DNA of 64,000 nt from Pseudoalteromonas nigrifaciens (GTDB taxonomy: Bacteria > Pseudomonadota > Gammaproteobacteria > Enterobacterales > Alteromonadaceae): the NCBI RefSeq assembly GCF_002221505.1, contig NZ_CP011036.1, positions 3,410,001-3,474,000 of the forward strand, written 5' to 3'. The notes under the pieces were generated by a model that saw only the letters and a list, made by a program, of their open reading frames with translations, was not told the origin of the DNA and did not search any database. The first letter of the stretch is position 1. The number at the start of each line of letters is the position of its first letter. Below are positions 50,993 to 60,192 of the stretch, piece after piece. The position numbers were made by a program, and so were the translations under genes.

Positions 50993-52537
50993 TTAATGGA
51001 AGCTTTTAGGACCACGGATATTTTCATGGGATTGTGGCAATAACGTCGACGGCTCTTCTTGCGTTCGCGGCAATTTATCTTGGTTGCTACTGAGTATGTC
51101 TTTGATATGTTTTAACCGATATAAACTGTATTGATTGGCTATCGCACAGGCGTTATTGAGCCGATCGGCGGGATAGCTTCTTGATAGGTTGAGTAAGCCT
51201 AAGCACACACGATACGCTTGTTCTTCATGTTGTTTCTGTGCCAATTGTGCTTTCACCCAGAGCAAAACGTCATCTCCAATATCTTTCGCCCAATTCATTA
51301 AACGCCCTGGTGACCATTTATGATGCTTCTCATGCTTTACAGGCATGTGCTCGGATGTGGTGGTCATGCCCGGATGATATTTTCTCGGGTGACTGGTGAT
51401 GCGTTTATGCTTGAAATAAGCCTCAATCAAGTTGTCTTTGGCATGAAGTTCAAGCTTTTCACCCACCAAGTGATGGGGTACCGAGTAAAGATGGTTATCA
51501 TACTGAACGTGATAATCAATATTCACTTTGACGTGTTTAATATCCGTGAATTGATAAGCTAGTTTGGGCATGGGCGCGAGGGCGGGTTTGTCGATTGACT
51601 CGAACCATGATTGTCGTGTCCCACTCAGTTGCTTAAAGGGCTTATTATTGACCTCAAGCAGTAAGGCTTTGATGCAATGGTTTAGCTCAGCTAATGAGAA
51701 AAAGGTTTGGTGTCGTAACTTGGCGAGTATCCAGCGTTCAATGATTTGCACGCCCACTTCGGCCTTGGCTTTATCTTGTGGTTTTCTGGGACGAGCAGGC
51801 ACAATCACGGTGCCATAATGCGCGGCCAATTGCTGATAACTCGGGTTAACATCAGGGTCGTAGCGACACGCTTTACTGACACCACTGCGTAAATTATCGG
51901 GGATAACCATGTCAGGTATACCGCCGATAAATTCAAATGCTCGCACGTGACTGCCGATCCAGTCGGGTAGACTTTGGCTCCAGGTTGCTTCACAAAATGT
52001 ATAATTTGATGCGCCCATCACCGCCACGAATATCTGGGCGAACTTCACTTCACCCGTCGCATTACAAACAATGGGCATCGTTTGACCCGCATAATCGACA
52101 AAGAGTTTTTCTCCTGCTTTATGCACTTGTCGCATCGAACGTTTTTGCTTTTTAAGCCAGGTCATATAGCGATCGCAGAACTGAGAATAGCTGTAACAAC
52201 GATTCGGATATTGCTGAGTATATTCTTCCCAGAGTAAGTTCTTGGTGACGCCTTTGCCCGTTAATTCTTTTCGAATGGCTGGCCAATCTGGCACTTCAAA
52301 TCGCTGGGATGGCCGAGTGTCGGCGCGAGGATAGAACTGACTAGCAAGCACAGAATCATCAAGCTCGTCGGGCAGTGGCCAACTTAACGATAAAGCTCTG
52401 GCTTTAGTGAGTAGTTTTTGAATACCACCGACACTGATCTTAGTGCTGGCACTTATTTTTCTGACACTGAGTTGGGCAGCAAAATGTAGCCTCAACACTT
52501 CTCGAATTTTACGCATTGTGATCCTCTTAGTCGCCAT
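50993..52537 (-). CDS. istA: IS21-family transposase IstA (element 2)
   Basis: A 514-aa DDE transposase. The N-terminus has a helix-turn-helix (LSVRKISASTKISVGGIQKLL, residues about 19-39). The core shows FVDYAGQTMP, MVIPDNLRSGV and DKAKAEVGVQ around the probable Asp-Asp-Glu triad. A C-terminal beta region follows. The frame is intact, so the element may still be mobile. Confidence 0.95.
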   Translation of the reverse strand: MATKRITMRKIREVLRLHFAAQLSVRKISASTKISVGGIQKLLTKARALSLSWPLPDELDDSVLASQFYPRADTRPSQRFEVPDWPAIRKELTGKGVTKNLLWEEYTQQYPNRCYSYSQFCDRYMTWLKKQKRSMRQVHKAGEKLFVDYAGQTMPIVCNATGEVKFAQIFVAVMGASNYTFCEATWSQSLPDWIGSHVRAFEFIGGIPDMVIPDNLRSGVSKACRYDPDVNPSYQQLAAHYGTVIVPARPRKPQDKAKAEVGVQIIERWILAKLRHQTFFSLAELNHCIKALLLEVNNKPFKQLSGTRQSWFESIDKPALAPMPKLAYQFTDIKHVKVNIDYHVQYDNHLYSVPHHLVGEKLELHAKDNLIEAYFKHKRITSHPRKYHPGMTTTSEHMPVKHEKHHKWSPGRLMNWAKDIGDDVLLWVKAQLAQKQHEEQAYRVCLGLLNLSRSYPADRLNNACAIANQYSLYRLKHIKDILSSNQDKLPRTQEEPSTLLPQSHENIRGPKSFH

Positions 52538-52649
52538 ATCCCTTCCTCAGTAATACAAAAAGGAAATAGCTTAACAAAGTAATTAATAATCAATGCGTTG
52601 AAATTGTACTGGTTTGGTGTGAACACCGATTCCGGAAAATCAGTCAAAA

Positions 52650-52742
52650 GTGTTCACGATAAAACCGGAATGAGCGTTCACGCTAAAACCAGAACGGGTG
52701 TTCACGATGGGCCGGAATCACTGTTCACGATGCTCCGGAATA
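52650..52742. repeat. Tandem transposase-binding repeats at the right end of IS21 element 2
   Basis: Four direct copies, spaced about 24 bases, of a degenerate TGTTCACGATxxxxCCGGAAT sequence. They belong to the IS end and are not a CRISPR array. Confidence 0.85.
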
Positions 52743-52746
52743 TGCA

Positions 52747-52751
52747 ATCCT
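52747..52751. repeat. Right target-site duplication of IS21 element 2
   Basis: Exact second copy of ATCCT, directly followed by the resumed host reading frame (GAG CTA TTT). Confidence 0.85.
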
Positions 52752-53281
52752 GAGCTATTTAACTTAGCAGGCATATTACACCGCCATGCTGGCGACTTAC
52801 AAAGCGCGAAAAATATTTATCAAGCAGCATTAAATAACAATTATGCGAGCATAAATTTAATTAGTAACTATCAATTATTAGCTCAAAAGCTTGGTGATAC
52901 TCAGCTTGCGCAGCAGTTATCTTTACAACTAATAAATATAGAAAAAGATCCTTATGAGTTATTAGTACTGGCTAAAAATGAGTTACAAACAGGAAATATT
53001 TATAGCGCTAACAAACATGTTGAGCAAGCAATAGTAAAAGCACCGTATATAGCCGATCTGTATTTAGAGCTGGCGAAAATACGCTTTCAGCAAGGTAAAA
53101 CTCAACAAACACAAAGCTTACTCGAAAAAGCCATCGAACTTGAACGCGACAAACAAAAGCTTAATGTGTATCAAGCTAAGTTACTGTCGTTAAGTATGAC
53201 AAAGTAAATGTGGGTTTTACGGCACTTAAATCGCCGCTCAAACCCCGTTATTAATTATTTTTACCTTTGCTTTTAAGAACG

Positions 53282-56113
53282 CTAAAGCGAATAATAAAAA
53301 CTTAACCACGCGCGCATCTCATCTGCAAAGCTATCGCCTTCTACGCGCGATAAGCCCAAATTAAACGTTAAATCATTTATACCTGCAGGCCCCATCCCAA
53401 AGCTAAGATCACCTTGATATTTTAAGCCGTAACTTTGTGCATATACCATGCTATCAAGTTGGTGTTGCTTGTAATAAAGCCAAGGTAACCCCTCTTTAAA
53501 GCTAAACCCAGCACCATAACCTTGATAACGCTTTGCAGTTGCACTGTAAAAAGGCAGCTCAGATGAAAGTACAAATTCGCTACTTTGTTGCTGATTAATC
53601 AGGTTTGAGCCAAAGCCACCTAATGCAAGGCTGCCATCATCACGTTGCTTTTGCTCAAGGCTTGCATAAAGAGGAATACCAAATGCTTTACCAAAAATTT
53701 GGGCGGCTAAATCGTAACCTTGCCAATTATTACTTTTGCTGCTGCCATCGTACCAGCTCGCATAAGTACTTTGGCCTATAACAAAGTCTTGGCGGTCATA
53801 TTGCCAGCTTTGAGTAACGCCTAAGCGCGTCCAGTTTTTATGGTTTTGTTTGTAGTCAGTGTAATTATAAGCAAGCTCTGGCGTTAAGTTTAACTGCCCA
53901 AATTTAAGAGGGTAACTTATTGCAGCAAAACCACCGCGCGCAGTAATATCGGCGCTTAAGCTTGTTTGATTTAAGGATTTATATTGGCGTGCTGTATTTA
54001 AATTATAATCAAACACGCTAAGTTTGAATTTTACTGGTAATGCACTGTATTTTGCCTGCACAAAACCACCATGCAAAGCACCATTGTGCAAGTCGGCGCT
54101 ATACCCTGCCTGTAAGTCGAGCTGTTTTAATAAATCGCTACTTTTAACCCCTAAATTCAACAAACTGGTTGCAGCCGAATAATACTGCGCGCCTAGTGCA
54201 AAAGTGGCTTGTTGCTCAAGTGCATTGTAGCTACTTTGTGTGCCTACTTGGTTAGTGTAAATGTTAGCTTTTGGAAGTGTGTGTTGATTAACCATAAGCA
54301 GTGGCGCATGTTTAGTGGTTGCAATATCACTAACCATATTCCCTTGGTGTGTTTTCGCTAGTTGTTTTATATTGGGGCCATCTGCGCTAATCGAGAAATA
54401 AAGTAATGAGCCATCAGCCATTTCAACGGGATGTGCAACCGCTTCTTGCCCTTGAGTTAGTTTAGTGAGTGTTTTGCTTGCAATATGATAACTATAAATA
54501 TCGGTAGCGCTATTTAAGCCAGCAATAAAGTAAAGCGACTCTCCATTTTGGCTAAAACTTGGTTGGCTTAAATATTGATACCCGTTTGGCATAGCCACTG
54601 ATTGACGGTGCTCACCATCCGTATTTTGTATATATAATTGCCAATTTTCGTTTAAAGATGCTGATAAGTAAGCTAATTTAGTTTCATCAGGGTTTAATAT
54701 TGGGTAGTCATACGCCGTTTTTAAACTTTTATTAAATAACTCAGTGACGACTTTAGTGGTTAAATTTACTTTCACTAATTCTGAGTAACCACCTCTTACT
54801 TGCTCAGCATATAAGGTTTCACCATCGCTGGTTACGCTAAAACGGCGAATACCTGCAAGCTCGGTAAGCTGCTCTATATTGCCGGTTTCAGTGTTGTAGC
54901 TAAAAACATCAGAAACACGATTATAACTCCCCGATTCCTCAGTACTAAAAGCACTAAAGTAAAGCGTGGTATTATTAATCCATTGTGGGTTAGCTATGCC
55001 TGCTCGGTTAATTTGGTTAAGCACTTGTTTTTGCTCACGCTTAAATACACCAGGTGCAGTGTCAGCAATATCTAGGGGATCATTTTCTAATAGCTTTTTT
55101 TGTGCTTTATTAAAGCTATTTTCGGCTTTAGTATTTTGCTCTGTGCTGTACACAATAAGCTTAGTGTTATCGTTTTTATCACGCTCTACAATTGCCAGCT
55201 TACTGCCATCTTTTGCAAGCGCAGGGTTACTTGCATATAAACTAAGCTGTAGCCACAGCTCACTATTAAGCTTAGGTTCTAATTGCTCTTTGGCCATAGC
55301 TTTGTAAGTGTATTCAGCTACAAAACGGCGGTACAGCTTAGCGGCACTTTGCCCAAACACGCCGCTAAATGCTTGATCAAAATCACGCACTTTTACGCCT
55401 TGCATGCGTGTCCAAACGCTATCGAGCGTTTGCTCTGAATAGTTTTGCTCTAACCAATTTAAAAAACGGCTACCAATTAAATACGCCATGGAGCTGGCCA
55501 TAAAGCCACCTTCGGTACTATTTAACTGTGAGTAGCTGGGCAACGCTCCTTGCTGGGCAAACTCTACTAATATTGCTTCTGAGTAGTTATCAAATAAGCG
55601 CCCACGACCGGTCATTTTAGATTCAATTAACGTGGCATAACCTTCGGCAACCCAACGAGGGGTATTGCTGTAAGTTAGATCGTATAGATCCCATAGACTG
55701 CGTATTTTTTGCTGCCAGTTATTACGTGTTGGCTGTGCTAAATGCACTAAGTGAATGTACTCGTGCAATACCAATAACTGCTGCCAACCTGAGGTATTTG
55801 ATATAACAGTATCTGATTGTGGCGGCGTGGTAAAAAGTGCCATTATCGGGTTATTTGAGGTAGGTAGCGCAAAACCATTCGCTGCATTTAAGGGATCAAA
55901 CACCACTACATCTACAGTTTTATCGAGTGCGCGGTTTTGTTGCTCAAGCACTTTGGTACGTACTATTTCGAGCTCTACAGCAGTCGATTTGGCAAAGTCG
56001 GTATGCTCAATACTGTAATGCACATTAAAGTGCTCGGTATGAATGGTTTGCCAGTCGTTGCCATAGCTCGGCGCGGTAAGTAATAAAGCCGCTGCGATAA
56101 GTGTTTTTTTCAT
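53282..56113 (-). CDS. Surface metallopeptidase with beta-propeller and C-terminal barrel
   Basis: The 943-aa product has a signal peptide (to about residue 18). A gluzincin-like domain shows HEYIH at 117-121 and a downstream glutamate at 157 (WVAEGYAT), consistent with a zinc site. A TolB/PD40-type propeller (about 280-600) and a C-terminal beta-barrel region (about 640-943) end in FYYSL, suggesting insertion in the outer membrane. Substrate is unknown. Similar proteins occur in Alteromonadales without assigned roles. It is a single-gene unit convergent with the IS-split lipoprotein gene. Confidence 0.8.
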   Translation of the reverse strand: MKKTLIAAALLLTAPSYGNDWQTIHTEHFNVHYSIEHTDFAKSTAVELEIVRTKVLEQQNRALDKTVDVVVFDPLNAANGFALPTSNNPIMALFTTPPQSDTVISNTSGWQQLLVLHEYIHLVHLAQPTRNNWQQKIRSLWDLYDLTYSNTPRWVAEGYATLIESKMTGRGRLFDNYSEAILVEFAQQGALPSYSQLNSTEGGFMASSMAYLIGSRFLNWLEQNYSEQTLDSVWTRMQGVKVRDFDQAFSGVFGQSAAKLYRRFVAEYTYKAMAKEQLEPKLNSELWLQLSLYASNPALAKDGSKLAIVERDKNDNTKLIVYSTEQNTKAENSFNKAQKKLLENDPLDIADTAPGVFKREQKQVLNQINRAGIANPQWINNTTLYFSAFSTEESGSYNRVSDVFSYNTETGNIEQLTELAGIRRFSVTSDGETLYAEQVRGGYSELVKVNLTTKVVTELFNKSLKTAYDYPILNPDETKLAYLSASLNENWQLYIQNTDGEHRQSVAMPNGYQYLSQPSFSQNGESLYFIAGLNSATDIYSYHIASKTLTKLTQGQEAVAHPVEMADGSLLYFSISADGPNIKQLAKTHQGNMVSDIATTKHAPLLMVNQHTLPKANIYTNQVGTQSSYNALEQQATFALGAQYYSAATSLLNLGVKSSDLLKQLDLQAGYSADLHNGALHGGFVQAKYSALPVKFKLSVFDYNLNTARQYKSLNQTSLSADITARGGFAAISYPLKFGQLNLTPELAYNYTDYKQNHKNWTRLGVTQSWQYDRQDFVIGQSTYASWYDGSSKSNNWQGYDLAAQIFGKAFGIPLYASLEQKQRDDGSLALGGFGSNLINQQQSSEFVLSSELPFYSATAKRYQGYGAGFSFKEGLPWLYYKQHQLDSMVYAQSYGLKYQGDLSFGMGPAGINDLTFNLGLSRVEGDSFADEMRAWLSFYYSL

Positions 56114-56231
56114 TATAGTCCCTTAGATGATCCCTTAACTGCACCTAGGTTATTACTAATTACTTTTAGTTGGCAGTAATAAAGTGTAATAAAACATGTG
56201 CAACTATAAACTACACATGCTTTTAGTAGAG

Positions 56232-57767
56232 CTACATCCAGCTACGGGGATCAGATTCAACCTGCATAAGTGTAAAATCAATTATAAAGTCAGCATCTTG
56301 CTGCTTTATATAGGGCATAAAAGCGTAACCTGAGGCGAGTTGTATATACACACTTTTTAACCCTGAGCGACGCATTAAGTAGGTACTTATACTACGGGCA
56401 CTTTGTGTTTTATACAGTTCAAACACCCGATAATGTACGCCAATCAAGCCTTTGCGCACCACCATATAATACCGGCCATTTTCTTCATGTAAGTAATAGC
56501 CATAACGCTGATACGACAAGGTAACTAAACCAGCAAATGCAACAAATACACCTAAACTAAGCCACATATTAAACTCAGCTACTAAGCAAAAAACAAATAC
56601 TAATATGCTCGGTAAAAGCGCATAAAAAACTAAGTTTTTATATAGTAGTGCGCGCTCTGCGCCTGTAAATGCGAGGTTTTTGCTATTAAACCAAGGATAA
56701 ATCCATTGGCAAACACTGTTTACTTGTGCCGCGTTTAATACCGGTAAGAGCAAGGTTTGTTTATTATTTTTAGCAGCAACGCCTGCTACCATACCACCAC
56801 TGCTCGCTTGCAAGCATTCAACGGTAAAGCGTTTTAATAGTCGGGCAACTAAGTTTTGTTTTATAACAATTGATTGCACCTTATCTAAGCTCATAGATAA
56901 CTGATGGCGCTCTAATAAGCCAGCAATGCGTTTAAACTTTTGTCCTTTAAAATACAGCTCGTAGTTATAAAACCGAATCAACGACATGCCAACCGATAAC
57001 AACACCGCAATAATAACCAACAAAACAATTAAGGTGATCACCGCAAACATGGCAGCATTGGCCACTATACCTAGCTCTTGCTGGTAAAAGCCCTCCATTT
57101 TAGCAATCAGCTTTTGCTCTAAAAAATCGATAACAACATTTATAAATGGCGCAATAGCTGCAAAGGCTAAAATAGCCATATTTGATATTAAACCAAACTT
57201 AGCAATTTCTTTATTGCTAATAAATAGACTGCTTTGTGCTGTTACTTGGTGATCTACATTGTCAGTTACAGTATCTTGCTGCTGGGCTTTGTAAGCAAAA
57301 ATTTGTTTACGCATTTGTTGTGCGTGTTCTTTGGTTATTCCCGGCAGTACCACTTCTTGCGCTACGCTACCTGCGGCATCAAAAATACAATTTACTAAGT
57401 TAATAGGGGTAAAATAAAACGGCTCAGCAATATTTACGTTTTGTACGCGAGCAAATTTAAGGGTTAAACGCTCTTTTTTAAATACGCCTTTTTTGAGTAA
57501 AATTTCGTGTTCTTCAGAAATACAAAAACGAAAGCTTTTATAATATAAAAAAGAGTAAATAAGCAAAGCAACAAGCGCGACGGCTCCGGCAATTTGTCCC
57601 CAAAATAGTTTGTTTTCAACTTGAGTTACAAACACAATCGTAATAGGTAGCAAATTAAATATGCCATCTCTTATAACTCGCACCATAAAATGGACAACAA
57701 AATACACTAACGCCCAAGGCGATACAGCTTGCCAATGTAAACTACTTGCGCTACCAGCGTTACTCAT
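56232..57767 (-). CDS. PH-domain membrane protein, YdbT-like
   Basis: A 511-aa inner-membrane protein with pairs of helices alternating with bacterial PH (bPH_2) domains, about three in total: FCISEEHEILLKKGVF near 80, RFYNYELYFKGQKFKRIAG near 275 and YGYYLHEENGRYYMVVRKG near 420. The open frame begins 51 bases earlier, but the ATG at 57767 overlaps the stop of the upstream gene (ATGAGTAA), the usual arrangement. Function unknown; such pairs are widespread and may act in membrane stress or transport. Confidence 0.85.
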   Translation of the reverse strand: MSNAGSASSLHWQAVSPWALVYFVVHFMVRVIRDGIFNLLPITIVFVTQVENKLFWGQIAGAVALVALLIYSFLYYKSFRFCISEEHEILLKKGVFKKERLTLKFARVQNVNIAEPFYFTPINLVNCIFDAAGSVAQEVVLPGITKEHAQQMRKQIFAYKAQQQDTVTDNVDHQVTAQSSLFISNKEIAKFGLISNMAILAFAAIAPFINVVIDFLEQKLIAKMEGFYQQELGIVANAAMFAVITLIVLLVIIAVLLSVGMSLIRFYNYELYFKGQKFKRIAGLLERHQLSMSLDKVQSIVIKQNLVARLLKRFTVECLQASSGGMVAGVAAKNNKQTLLLPVLNAAQVNSVCQWIYPWFNSKNLAFTGAERALLYKNLVFYALLPSILVFVFCLVAEFNMWLSLGVFVAFAGLVTLSYQRYGYYLHEENGRYYMVVRKGLIGVHYRVFELYKTQSARSISTYLMRRSGLKSVYIQLASGYAFMPYIKQQDADFIIDFTLMQVESDPRSWM

Positions 57768-58314
57768 CTGCAGGGGTTGCTTGTGCGATGTTATCGTCGT
57801 TGCGGTAGTTTTGTACAAACTGGCGCATATTTTTACAATCGTCGTGAGTTAAGCCGCTAATTTGCAGGTCGGCGCTCATGCCACCAGCGCTGTATAGCTT
57901 TAAACTCGCTAAGCCGAGTTTGCGCTCAATTGGTCCGCGGTGCACCTCAATATGCTGTACTCGCGCTAGCGGCAAAATAATTATTTGCTGCCAAATAATT
58001 CCCTTTTTAAACGCGATATCGTGGGTGCGCATTGCTACCCCTTGCAGCTTTATACTCACTACATTATAAAACATTGATAATATGATAATTATTGGCATGC
58101 CAATCAACAAATACGTTTGCGCTAGATTAGCAAAAGCAGCATTTAAGTAACACGCCACCACTAAGCCGGTTATTAAAGGAATATAAAACGCCAGCCAATT
58201 AAGTTGCACATGCAGCAAAGCGTTAGCCGCCAATGGCTTAAACTCAATATTACTATGTTGTGGTAAGTTGGTTATTTGTTGATTATTAAACACCATATTA
58301 TTGTTTAAACTCAC
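57760..58314 (-). CDS. PH-domain membrane protein, YdbS-like
   Basis: A 184-aa protein with two helices (about 38-60 and 65-85) and one bPH_2 domain (VAMRTHDIAFKKGIIWQQ, LARVQHIEVHRGPIERKLGLASL). The LARVQHIEV...G pattern is the PH signature. It is cotranscribed and translationally coupled with the larger YdbT-like gene, as in many Bacillus and Proteobacteria pairs. The start is a GTG with a weak ribosome-binding site. Confidence 0.87.
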   Translation of the reverse strand: MSLNNNMVFNNQQITNLPQHSNIEFKPLAANALLHVQLNWLAFYIPLITGLVVACYLNAAFANLAQTYLLIGMPIIIILSMFYNVVSIKLQGVAMRTHDIAFKKGIIWQQIIILPLARVQHIEVHRGPIERKLGLASLKLYSAGGMSADLQISGLTHDDCKNMRQFVQNYRNDDNIAQATPADE

Positions 58315-58337
58315 TATTACTTATATAAATACAAGGC

Positions 58338-59192
58338 TCAACTCAGCCATTTAATGATGGTAATTAAGGTATGGCTTTGTTTTGGCGCGAGCGTAACGGC
58401 ATCATTTAATACGTTGGCTGCTTCAAGGCAAAGCATGTTGTTATATTCAGTATTAGCAAAGTTAGATAAACGCTTTGATTTTTCTATCCATGGATTCCAC
58501 AATACGCAAGAGCTGGAATTTTCTCGGCCCACACTAATTATACCCTCGGGAGTATTAATGGTTTGCACTGGCGCTGCTTGGGTATAAACCATGTCGGTTT
58601 CGCGGGCAAAACTAACCACATCACTTTGCATTACTGGAGCTTCGCCAAATTCACTATATTGCGCACCTTGCAAACCATCAACGCTGGTATTGTTAATATC
58701 TGATGTTGGAAAATAAGTATGCAGCGCTTGCGAAAAGCTAAACGGTGTATTGCTTAAATTTGTGGTTGTTAAGCGCACTTGTAACTGCTCGTTTAGTACA
58801 AACTCAACTCGTAAGCTTGATTGATGCGGCCAATAATCAAGATTAACTAGTTTCATGGGTAATTTGAGGCTAACAATAACTTCGTATTCGGTTTCATGCA
58901 CTTCATCGGCCTGCCACAAACTCGTTCGAGCAAAACCATGCGCCGGAAAATCGCTGTTATCGTGTGCTCCAAACCAAGGCCAACAAATTGGGATACCGCC
59001 GCGAATACTGGCATTTTCTTGGAATGTTTCTTCTTGAGATACCCATAACAATGGCTGCTTACCTTTTGGGGTAAACTCGGTAATTTGCCCGCCTTGCAAA
59101 AATATTTTTGCATCGCAATGGCTGCTATTTATATTAATAAATTCTAAACCGGTATCAGTATGACAAATACTAACGGAAGGTGATAACTTCAT
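58338..59192 (-). CDS. yeaD: D-hexose-6-phosphate mutarotase, YeaD type
   Basis: A 284-aa galactose-mutarotase-fold protein. The motifs QGGQITEFTPKGKQPLLWVS, IRGGIPICWPWFG, PAHGFARTSLW and LHTYF are those of YeaD/YMR099c hexose-6-phosphate 1-epimerases, with a conserved histidine in HGFAR and glutamate near the end (CLEAANV). It speeds anomer interconversion of glucose 6-phosphate. AGGAAAT lies before the ATG. Confidence 0.92.
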   Translation of the reverse strand: MKLSPSVSICHTDTGLEFININSSHCDAKIFLQGGQITEFTPKGKQPLLWVSQEETFQENASIRGGIPICWPWFGAHDNSDFPAHGFARTSLWQADEVHETEYEVIVSLKLPMKLVNLDYWPHQSSLRVEFVLNEQLQVRLTTTNLSNTPFSFSQALHTYFPTSDINNTSVDGLQGAQYSEFGEAPVMQSDVVSFARETDMVYTQAAPVQTINTPEGIISVGRENSSSCVLWNPWIEKSKRLSNFANTEYNNMLCLEAANVLNDAVTLAPKQSHTLITIIKWLS

Positions 59193-59650
59193 ATTATTTC
59201 CTATAATGCTGGCACGTAGTGTTAAATGTGCACCTAAATAGTCAAGTAAGCTTATAAATCATCTACATAATAAGCGAAATAATTTAAATATCGATCGCTT
59301 TATTTTCATTCGGTAATACCTGCAAAGTATTTATAAATAATTACTTTGTACTAATACTTATTTATAAATGTCATCTGCAACAAATTAGCAATACTTATAA
59401 ATTGATAAAAAAAACTCATTATCTATACTCTAAAGGCTTAAAGGTATACTACAGCCATTAGCGAATAAAACACTACAGACATAGATTAAAAATTAAAAAT
59501 TAAAAAACACAAATTTTAATTACTGCTCAAACTAATAAAAACCACAAAAAGCAGGCTAAAATGCAATATATCATTTGAATTCAATTTACTTGATGTGTAA
59601 CATTTCGCGATTATGGCAAACCATTGCGCCCTTTTAACGAGATTAGCTAA
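59193..59650. other. 458-base AT-rich intergenic region
   Basis: Divergent promoter region between the yeaD-like and marR-like genes. It has an A-rich short tandem stretch (ATTAAAA units around 59488-59505). No RNA gene, terminator or clear operator was recognised. Confidence 0.4.
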
Positions 59651-60130
59651 ATGCAAAAACATAACGAGTTATTAGTTTCTTTACGTAAAGTGATTCGTGC
59701 GATCGATTTACACTCTAAGCAACTGAATAAAACTTCAGGCTTAACTGGGCCACAACTGCTTATAATGCAAGAGGTTTCCCATACAGATGGGATAACAGCA
59801 AGCCGTATAGCTCAAAATGTAAATTTAAGCCCGGCAACCGTTACTAATATTCTTGATAGGATAGAAGGTAGAGACTTAGTAACTCGGGTACGTAGCCAAA
59901 TGGATAAGCGTCGAGTGAGTTTATACCTCACCGATAAAGGAAAGGAGTTACTTGATAAAGCACCGCAACCACTACAAGAGCATTTTATTGCTAAGTTTTC
60001 GGCACTTGCAGAGTGGGAGCAGAGCCTATTACTGTCGTCAATGCAGCGCATTGCCGCAATGATGGATGCAGATAAACTTGATGCATCGCCTCTGTTAGAA
60101 GTGGGGGCGCTTACTCAAGCTCCTAAATAA
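59651..60130 (+). CDS. MarR-family transcriptional regulator
   Basis: A 159-aa winged helix-turn-helix protein. The recognition helix region ASRIAQNVNLSPATVTNILDRIE is at about 51-73 and the wing RVRSQMDKRRVSLYLTDKG at about 79-97 carries the DxRxxxxxLT-type pattern. The N-terminus (LRKVIRAIDLHSKQLNK) resembles the CosR/EctR branch, which controls compatible-solute genes, but no such genes are adjacent. The downstream porin, 62 bases away, is a possible target. Confidence 0.9.
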   Translation: MQKHNELLVSLRKVIRAIDLHSKQLNKTSGLTGPQLLIMQEVSHTDGITASRIAQNVNLSPATVTNILDRIEGRDLVTRVRSQMDKRRVSLYLTDKGKELLDKAPQPLQEHFIAKFSALAEWEQSLLLSSMQRIAAMMDADKLDASPLLEVGALTQAPK

Positions 60131-60192
60131 TAAATTTACACAGGATGTGCTTTTACATCTTAAATTTTCAATCAAAATTTGAGCAGCAATTT

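Larger units (their letters stand above)
50143..52746 (-). mobile_element. IS21-family insertion sequence, element 2 (complete, 2604 bp)
   Basis: The element starts TGCGTATTCCGG and ends, read inward, TGCATATTCCGG, giving the TG...CA ends usual for IS21. It is flanked by a 5-bp duplication ATCCT. It carries intact istA and istB on the minus strand. Both ends have several copies of a GTGTTCACGAT...CCGGAAT repeat, the expected transposase-binding sites. Because it interrupts an otherwise perfect gene, insertion is probably recent. Confidence 0.95.
49423..53207 (+). pseudogene. Lipoprotein with transglutaminase-like and TPR regions, split by an IS21 element
   Basis: The 5' part (49423-50142) encodes a lipoprotein signal with lipobox LITGC, then a transglutaminase-like region with GNCISLAV (Cys) and [10 protein letters not shown] (His). 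The 3' part (from 52752) encodes TPR-like helices (LAGILHRHAGDLQSAKNIYQAAL). Removing the IS and one ATCCT copy joins KDP to ELFNLAG in frame and gives a 391-residue protein without stops. As it stands, the reading frame runs 5 codons into the IS and stops. The upstream ATG at 49423 with GGAGTGAG before it is the start; a TTG seven codons earlier is less likely. Confidence 0.9.

Noticed and set aside
52650..52742. Regularly spaced ~24-bp repeats resembling a tiny CRISPR array
   Set aside because: The copies are degenerate, contiguous without unique spacers, and lie at the end of an IS21 element where multiple transposase-binding sites are expected.
52698..53207. Open frame presented as a separate gene
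   Set aside because: Its first codons lie inside the IS21 terminal repeats; the rest is the 3' half of the split lipoprotein gene.
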